Source: Desulfobacteraceae bacterium (GTDB lineage: Bacteria > Desulfobacterota > Desulfobacteria > Desulfobacterales > Desulfobacteraceae). From it: a DNA stretch of 12,098 nucleotides. The notes under the pieces are model-generated. The model was not told the origin of the DNA and did no database searches. It worked only from the letters and a program-made list of their open reading frames with translations. Positions 6,853 through 10,415 of the stretch are shown here, piece by piece; within the stretch, counting starts at the first letter, position 1, and each line of letters opens with the position of its first letter. Position numbers and translations under genes: made by a program. The stretch is from assembly GCA_003354055.1 (NCBI GenBank), contig PIVQ01000152.1, positions 1-12,098 on the forward strand, written 5' to 3'.

Positions 6853-7020
6853 ATGTGTTGTGACTCGCGCTTATCCATCCTGCAGCGATCCTTGTCGGAT
6901 GATCTGTGTTTATCCATGGCTGTTCTTACACCTCAAGATGATCTGGATAGTCTCATGGGGGGATGGGGTGTAGCAACCGCCGGTCCGGATGGGATGTCCG
7001 GCCTGATCGAACAATTTTAA
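6853..7020 (+). CDS. Small ORF, possible gene remnant (55 aa)
   Basis: A plus-strand frame runs from ATG 6853 to TAA 7020 with no convincing ribosome site; an internal ATG at 6916 is an alternative start. From that ATG it reads M-A-V-L-T-P-Q-D-D-L-D-S-L-M-G-G, which resembles the L-S-Q-x-E-I-D-A-L-L-G-G peptide at the start of FliM (the CheY-P-binding segment). The likeness is short and may be chance. The last 13 codons lie inside the left arm of the palindrome at 6982-7156, so the natural C-terminus may have been replaced by an insertion. A hairpin with a T-run starts 20 bases past the stop. It could be a real small gene, a truncated one or a chance frame. Confidence 0.25.
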   Translation: MCCDSRLSILQRSLSDDLCLSMAVLTPQDDLDSLMGGWGVATAGPDGMSGLIEQF

Positions 7021-7156
7021 GCGGCTCTAAATTTGCTCCGAAAAAGCCGTGAAACTGCGGTCCAGTGGGTCCTCACACAACACGGCTTTTTAACTCCGCT
7101 GCATTAAGAGCCGCTAAAAAATTCCAATCTAATGGCTCGGACACCCCATCCGGACC
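6982..7156. repeat. 175-bp imperfect palindrome, MITE-like
   Basis: The ends are near-perfect inverted copies: GGTCCGGATGGGATGTCCG (6982-7000) against the complement of 7138-7156, one mismatch in 19. Moving inward, similarity continues with gaps to GCGGCTCT (7021-7028) / AGAGCCGC (7107-7114) and then to AAAAAGCCGTG (7041-7051) / CACGGCTTTTT (7081-7091). The whole would fold into one long cruciform. It encodes nothing of its own. The form suits a miniature inverted-repeat element or a remnant of an insertion sequence. No clear target-site duplication is visible at the borders. A further partial copy of the end, GGATGGGGTGT, lies just outside at 6961-6971. Confidence 0.65.
7041..7091. terminator. 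Bidirectional terminator-like hairpin inside the palindrome
   Basis: An 11-bp perfect stem, AAAAAGCCGTG / CACGGCTTTTT, encloses 29 nt. Both strands end the stem with TTTTT, so it could terminate transcription in either direction. It follows the stop of the 55-aa ORF by 20 bases. The long loop makes it weaker than the terminator at 264-298. Confidence 0.45.
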
Positions 7157-7267
7157 TACCCGGCCGGAAAACATTGATGGTTTTGTTTTTAATTTTTTGG
7201 GGGGGAGATAAAGAGTAAAGTTTATATAATTTTTGACGCAAACGGATCTTTGAGTTGAAAAATATTA

Positions 7268-7283
7268 TGTAAATCTCTTTACA
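7268..7283. promoter_or_regulatory. TGTAAA-N4-TTTACA inverted repeat
   Basis: A perfect 6-4-6 inverted repeat sits nine bases before the ATG of the short ORF at 7292 and just before its AGGTGA ribosome-site-like sequence. Such a position suits a repressor operator overlapping a start region. No regulator can be named, and six-base arms in AT-rich DNA can arise by chance. Confidence 0.25.
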
Positions 7284-7291
7284 GGTGAACC

Positions 7292-7399
7292 ATGTCAAAT
7301 AACAAAATAAAAATAGGTGTAATCGTCTCCTGGAAAGATCCGGACAACGGGTTTGAATTGTCCGACTCGATCACCAGGCCAATCACATCTGAATACTGA
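7292..7399 (+). pseudogene. Short ORF, probable 5' fragment of a lost gene (35 aa)
   Basis: ATG 7292 is preceded by AGGTGA at a usable distance. The frame reads M-S-N-N-K-I-K-I-G-V-I-V-S-W-K-D-P-D-N-G and ends at TGA 7397-7399 after 35 codons. The beginning looks like the first beta-strand of a normal cytoplasmic protein, while the last ten or so residues do not continue it. I read this as the intact start of a gene whose body was lost, but a genuine small protein cannot be excluded. Family not recognised. Confidence 0.3.
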
Positions 7400-7491
7400 G
7401 AAACCAGGCTTTTGAATAGTGCCAGGAACGGCAAAATCAGGCATGTGCGTGAAGACCGGATCTTGTCAATCAAAGACTGTAGACGTAAACG

Positions 7492-7517
7492 AAACCCAAC
7501 TGGAGCTATTCGTATGA
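7492..7517 (+). repeat. Direct repeat, copy 1 (26 bp)
   Basis: A 26-base segment matches 8912-8937 in 22 positions and includes the shared run AGCTATTCG. In one frame both copies read as the end of a coding sequence: here E-T-Q-L-E-L-F-V-stop, at 8912 E-T-R-L-stop-L-F-A-stop. Here that frame can be followed back to ATG 7443, giving a 24-residue tail-like peptide. It looks like the 3' end of a gene duplicated and then lost. Confidence 0.4.
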
Positions 7518-7519
7518 AA

Positions 7520-7987
7520 TCAGGAGAAAATTTTTTTAATCTTCTTGATATCCCTGAAAAGACGAGCCTTCTTTATCTGCAGATTAACGACAAGCGATTC
7601 TCTCTCTGCAAAAGACAACAGAGACTCAACAGTAGCCTCGAGCTCATGCTGACGACGATTCGGTTCCGGTGGATTCCAGCACAAAACTTCATATTTAAAC
7701 GCAGCTTTCTCAAAAGCCTTTTTATTTTTAACAAAAATTTTAAATTCGGCTTCTGCTGCGACTATTATCGGGAGGGATTTTTTCAGATTAATTGGTTCTG
7801 CAAGATCCAAACCCGTAGGGACAGGATAAACACCTTTAAGTTCGGAAATCACAGTGGCTCTAAATTTTGTTGCAGCTGCATCAAATCTTTGCTCTTGAAA
7901 GATTTTACTGGTGGCGACATAGGAAGCTGCTCCAGCAATCAACCCGCCTGTTATCGCGCTGAAGAAGGTTGTAAACCCGTCACTCAT
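7520..7987 (-). CDS. Small membrane-anchored hypothetical protein, paralogue 1
   Basis: The 155-residue product has an N-terminal hydrophobic segment rich in Gly and Ala (about residues 8-27, A-I-T-G-G-L-I-A-G-A-A-S-Y-V). It is followed by a conserved stretch, A-T-S-K-I-F-Q-E-Q-R-F-D-A-A-A-T-K-F-R, V-I-S-E-L, and a soluble helical domain ending in a basic tail (K-K-I-K-K-I). This predicts one membrane helix with the rest in the cytoplasm or periplasm. The ATG follows AGGGGG about six bases upstream. The next gene upstream on the same strand (8134-8658) has the same layout and shared motif, which supports this strand as coding although a longer frame exists opposite. Family and function not recognised. 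Confidence 0.7.
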   Translation of the reverse strand: MSDGFTTFFSAITGGLIAGAASYVATSKIFQEQRFDAAATKFRATVISELKGVYPVPTGLDLAEPINLKKSLPIIVAAEAEFKIFVKNKKAFEKAAFKYEVLCWNPPEPNRRQHELEATVESLLSFAERESLVVNLQIKKARLFRDIKKIKKIFS

Positions 7988-8133
7988 AATAGCCCCCTAA
8001 TATCACCAAGATTAATCCTTCTCAGGACCGTACACCGAGAACTTATTCAAATCAACATTATAAATCTATCCGCAGGTAATGCGGTACCGGGTCGGACTGC
8101 CAAGGCACTATGTCGGGAGCTGATCGCATGATA

Positions 8134-8658
8134 TCAGGGGTTACACTTTTTTAATTTTTCCACCAGATCCGGAAGGCGCTTCAGTTTATTTTGAATACGA
8201 TCTCCAAAAGATTTTTTGTTTGTAAAACGCAAAAGCTGGAAGGCTCTGTTTTCAAACTCAATTACGGTTTCAAAAGGATATGATACAAATTCAAGATCAG
8301 TAGTTTGTTGGAGGTGTGTTTCGCTAACATCAACAGGTTTTGCTGCTTTTATTCCATAATAGAAGTCGCTGAAGGCGCTAAGAGAATTAACAAAACTCGT
8401 AGATTCACTTTTTTCAACGTAAAAATAAAACTCATTCGCTGCCGTTTCTATTTTTTGGAAACTATAATGAATTGTATCGCTTTTTATGAACATATCAGCA
8501 CATTTAGGTTTAAGCATTGTCAATTCTGTGATCACAACCGAACGAAATTTAGATGCTGCGGATTCAAATGTTTGTTCACGAAACATTTTACTTGCAGTGA
8601 AATAAGTTATGGCCCCACCGATTGCAGTCCCTAAAAGACCAGCTGCTGTAGCATCCAA
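8134..8658 (-). CDS. Small membrane-anchored hypothetical protein, paralogue 2
   Basis: The roughly 174-residue product starts with a Gly/Ala-rich membrane helix (A-A-G-L-L-G-T-A-I-G-G-A-I-T-Y-F), then T-A-S-K-M-F-R-E-Q-T-F-E-S-A-A-S-K-F-R, V-V-I-T-E-L. This is the same motif order as in the gene at 7520-7987, so the two are diverged paralogues in tandem. The rest is soluble and aromatic-rich, ending in a basic helix. I place the start at TTG 8658 because GGGGGA lies seven bases upstream and the length before the helix then matches the paralogue; TTG 8673 in the same frame is the alternative. The 146-nt gap to paralogue 1 has no terminator, so both may share a transcript. Function unknown. 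Confidence 0.68.
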   Translation of the reverse strand: MDATAAGLLGTAIGGAITYFTASKMFREQTFESAASKFRSVVITELTMLKPKCADMFIKSDTIHYSFQKIETAANEFYFYVEKSESTSFVNSLSAFSDFYYGIKAAKPVDVSETHLQQTTDLEFVSYPFETVIEFENRAFQLLRFTNKKSFGDRIQNKLKRLPDLVEKLKKCNP

Positions 8659-8742
8659 AACGGATTCCCCCAAATCGAAATCAGAGCAAGCCCAAATGGG
8701 AATCGTCGATAAAAATCAACTTAAGAGGAGAATATCCTTACT

Positions 8743-8937
8743 CTGCCCAAAAATGCAGCAGGAAAGATTATAAAGAGGAACGTGTGTTGATCGATTCAAA
8801 ACGGTGGCGGCTCCGGCTGCCGGGTTTGTACCGATACGCCGGCATACAAGTCACCTGAAAAAATGTATAGAATTTTGATTACCCATGAAGGTATTGATAT
8901 GGAAACCAAAGAAACCCGACTATAGCTATTCGCATGA
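8743..8937 (+). pseudogene. Degenerate zinc-ribbon-like ORF, copy A
   Basis: One plus-strand frame reads A-Q-K-C-S-R-K-D-Y-K-E-E-R-V-L-I-D-S followed by a W-R-L-R-L-P-G-L-Y-R-Y pattern. This looks like small zinc-ribbon proteins of the C-P-K-C ... Y-R-C-x-x-C kind, but it stops at TGA 8855. The downstream part (C-I-E-F, then M-E-T-K-E-T-R-L-stop-L-F-A-stop) needs frame changes and carries an in-frame TAG. Shifting one base at 8750 restores C-P-K before C-S-R. A second diverged copy lies at 9571-9683. These features point to a decayed gene. The zinc-ribbon assignment is inference from the motif pattern. Confidence 0.45.
8912..8937 (+). repeat. Direct repeat, copy 2 (26 bp)
   Basis: This is the partner of 7492-7517 with four mismatches in 26. 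It forms the tail end of the degenerate ORF called at 8743-8937. The two copies flank the pair of paralogous membrane-protein genes, so they may mark an old duplication or an insertion border. Confidence 0.4.
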
Positions 8938-8953
8938 TGTCAAAGATTGAAAA

Positions 8954-9169
8954 CTATTCTCCTTTGAAATGACATTTGTCTGAACTTTGTTTAGCGTTAC
9001 ATTCTAACGGGTTCGGCATTACCCCTCCCTCATCCATCGCCTGCCTCGCAAGCTTTATTGAATTGGGGTTATCTTCTGACCGAACACAACACGGGAGCAT
9101 ATCAAGGGTTCGTTTCCCATCAGGTAGTCTTCCTCTTACCTCAAAGCATTTCCAATATTTACACGGCAT
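8954..9169 (-). CDS. Small cysteine-rich hypothetical protein (71 aa)
   Basis: The product has six cysteines in 71 residues: C3 and C8 (C-K-Y-W-K-C), adjacent C27-C28, C57 and C66. The spacing could hold one zinc ion or an iron-sulfur site, or form disulfides. There is no signal peptide or membrane segment. I take ATG 9169, with AAAGGA about ten bases upstream; the frame is open to TTG 9208, which would add 13 residues. Base composition is ordinary for a coding region and the frame is intact, yet no family is recognised. It stands alone between the two decayed zinc-ribbon-like copies. Confidence 0.5.
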   Translation of the reverse strand: MPCKYWKCFEVRGRLPDGKRTLDMLPCCVRSEDNPNSIKLARQAMDEGGVMPNPLECNAKQSSDKCHFKGE

Positions 9170-9430
9170 TTCAATTTTATCCTTTAAGTTATTAATGCGG
9201 AACTTCAATAGCTCAATATGAATAGAAAATCAATCAGGAAAGTCCTTAGAAACAGGGCAATCGCACGTAAACCTGGCACGTTTCTTTATCCTTAAAATGT
9301 TTGAATACTTATGCCGTTGGCTTGGCCCCATCTGCGTTTGCCTGTACCAAGGTAACTTCTTGAAATCGTTTATCCTGAAAAGTTAGATGCGTTCACTCTG
9401 TCCTTAGAAAAGGCAAGTATTTGCAAAAAA

Positions 9431-9469
9431 TAGAGTGCCCCTGCAGCAGGACACTACAGGGGCACTCTA
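9431..9469 (-). terminator. Strong rho-independent terminator without an obvious gene
   Basis: A perfect 13-bp stem, TAGAGTGCCCCTG (9431-9443) / CAGGGGCACTCTA (9457-9469), encloses a 13-nt loop. On the minus strand it is followed by TTTTTT (9425-9430). This is one of the best terminators in the window, but no credible minus-strand gene lies upstream of it between 9470 and 10416, where the UbiB-family gene already has its own terminator. It probably ended a gene now lost, or it shields the accessory region. Confidence 0.7.
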
Positions 9470-9505
9470 AAAAAGTTGGAGGTGTTTTAAACCTGGAAAG
9501 ATCAT

Positions 9506-9518
9506 ACCACAATGTGGT
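9506..9518. promoter_or_regulatory. ACCACA-A-TGTGGT palindrome
   Basis: A perfect 6-1-6 inverted repeat lies in non-coding DNA 37 bases beyond the terminator stem. Its symmetry is that of a dimeric-regulator binding site, but no promoter or target gene can be tied to it. Confidence 0.25.
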
Positions 9519-9570
9519 GATTTGTCCAGATATTTTTTTATTCTCCTTAAAAATGTCGGCGTAACAGGTC

Positions 9571-9683
9571 CTGCCCAAAATTGCAGCAAGAAAAATTATA
9601 AAGAGAAACATGTATTGATTGATTCTATAGGCCGGCATACAATCGGTCTGCAAAGATGTATAGAATTTCTGGAAAAAAAGTGA
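9571..9683 (+). pseudogene. Degenerate zinc-ribbon-like ORF, copy B
   Basis: This frame reads A-Q-N-C-S-K-K-N-Y-K-E-K-H-V-L-I-D-S, then after a deletion R-H-T-I-G-L-Q-R-C-I-E-F-L, ending at TGA 9681-9683. It is alignable base by base with copy A at 8743 but lacks about 33 bases in the middle, where copy A encodes W-R-L-R-L-P-G-L-Y. As in copy A, a one-base shift before the TGC codon would recreate C-P-K-C. There is no start codon in a good place. Read as a relic of a small zinc-ribbon gene. Confidence 0.45.
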
Positions 9684-9744
9684 AAATTTATAAAGCATTG
9701 TCCGTAAAGGTTTTGGTAGAATTCTTAAGATGTCCTGTCATTTT

Positions 9745-9778
9745 TTTGCCTGAATCGGGCTTGATATGACCAGGCAAA
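9745..9778. promoter_or_regulatory. Inverted repeat TTTGCCTG / CAGGCAAA before cheD
   Basis: Perfect 8-bp arms (9745-9752 and 9771-9778) are separated by 18 bases and bracket the candidate -35 box of cheD. No T-run follows on either strand, so it is not a terminator. An operator for a regulator of cheD is the simplest reading. Confidence 0.35.
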
Positions 9779-9789
9779 TGAGCTAAAAA
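9761..9789 (+). promoter_or_regulatory. Candidate cheD promoter
   Basis: TTGATA (9761-9766) and TAAAAA (9784-9789) are spaced exactly 17 bp, matching the sigma-70 consensus in 5 of 6 and 4 of 6 positions. Transcription would begin near 9796, about 28 bases before the cheD ATG. No flagellar sigma-28 pattern is seen. Confidence 0.4.
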
Positions 9790-9823
9790 AGGGGGACAAA
9801 AACCCGAAACAGTAAAATATATA

Positions 9824-10336
9824 ATGGCAAAACAATCAGACAAACCGGTTACCAGGGATTATTTTTTAAAGCCCGGATTTATTTATCTGCCGGAAAAGCC
9901 CACCGTGATTTCCACAGTGCTGGGGTCCTCCGTCTCTGTCAGTCTTTACGATAAGCGGATGAAAACCGGCGGTATGAATCATTTTTTATTTCCATCTGTC
10001 AATGTTAAGGATAAGTCAACGGCACTATACGGAAATATTGCCGTGCTGACCCTGATCCGGATGATGATGGACAACGGATCCGAGCGGTCTCATCTGGAAG
10101 CACAGATCTTTGGCGGCGCCTTTAATGATGAGGTGTCTGTCCGGGATATCGGTGGGGATAATTTCAGGACCGCCAGACAGATCCTTAATAAAAAGCGGAT
10201 TAAAATCGTTTCAGAGGATGTGGGCGGATCCAAAGGCAGAAAAGTGGTGTTTAACACCATGAATTATGAAATCGGTATTCTAAAAGTGGACCGGCTCAGG
10301 GAATCTGACTGGTATCCCTATGACGGCGATCGGTGA
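9824..10336 (+). CDS. cheD: CheD-family protein lacking the catalytic cysteine
   Basis: CheD is a cytoplasmic deamidase that converts specific glutamines of chemotaxis receptors and, in many species, binds CheC. The 170-residue product has the family core T-V-L-G-S-S-V-S-V-S-L-Y-D followed by G-G-M-N-H-F-L-F-P, with Thr31 and His53 in the places of the known Thr and His of the triad. The catalytic Cys of G-S-C-V is Ser36 here (codon TCC), so normal thiol chemistry is not possible. Later blocks (A-Q-I-F-G-G-A, I-G-x-x-N) match the fold. The ATG at 9824 has no clear Shine-Dalgarno sequence. The nearest G-rich run is about 28 bases upstream, and no other in-frame start exists after the stop at 9779. 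It stands alone with its own promoter. Strong family call; activity doubtful. Confidence 0.88.
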   Translation: MAKQSDKPVTRDYFLKPGFIYLPEKPTVISTVLGSSVSVSLYDKRMKTGGMNHFLFPSVNVKDKSTALYGNIAVLTLIRMMMDNGSERSHLEAQIFGGAFNDEVSVRDIGGDNFRTARQILNKKRIKIVSEDVGGSKGRKVVFNTMNYEIGILKVDRLRESDWYPYDGDR

Positions 10337-10391
10337 CTCCTGGCGATAGATGATACTTTGATTTTAAAATCTCAAGTTAAAATTCGTAATT

Positions 10392-10412
10392 AAAAAGCGC
10401 AGGTCGCCTTTT
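10392..10412. terminator. Shared terminator between convergent cheD and UbiB-family genes
   Basis: AAAAAGCG (10392-10399) pairs with CGCCTTTT (10405-10412) with one wobble around a 5-nt loop. On the minus strand it directly follows the UbiB-family stop and ends in TTTTT. On the plus strand it ends in TTTT, 56 bases after the cheD stop. It can serve both genes. Confidence 0.55.
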
Positions 10413-10415
10413 GGG

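Larger units (their letters stand above)
9170..9823. other. Gene-poor accessory stretch before cheD
   Basis: About 650 bases have no convincing intact gene. Contents are listed separately: terminator 9431-9469, palindrome 9506-9518, degenerate copy B 9571-9683, and the inverted repeat and promoter before cheD. A startless minus-strand frame ending at TAA 9309-9311 reads F-Q-D-K-R-F-Q-E-V-T-L-V-Q-A-N-A-D-G-A and could be the tail of another lost gene. An 11-base word GTCCTTAGAAA occurs twice (near 9242 and 9400). Otherwise nothing is seen. Confidence 0.45.

Noticed and set aside
7225..7230. TATAAT on the plus strand as promoter for the short ORF at 7292
   Set aside because: The hexamer is perfect, but the -35 position at 17-bp spacing is a G-run with no match, and the surroundings are AT-rich enough to give such boxes by chance.
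7412..8131. Long plus-strand frame of 239 codons
   Set aside because: It lies opposite the 155-residue minus-strand gene, which has a good ribosome site, a membrane helix and a paralogue next door. The plus frame shows no recognisable domain and no ribosome site.
7988..8133. Integron-type attC site between the two paralogous genes
   Set aside because: The gap has short inverted pieces such as CCGCA / TGCGG, but no pair matching the R-Y-Y-Y-A-A-C / G-T-T-R-R-R-Y core sites, and no integrase is present.
9393..9698. Minus-strand frame of 101 codons
   Set aside because: It runs through the 13-bp terminator and antisense to the degenerate repeat copy B, so its residues reflect those elements. 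No start signal and no family resemblance.
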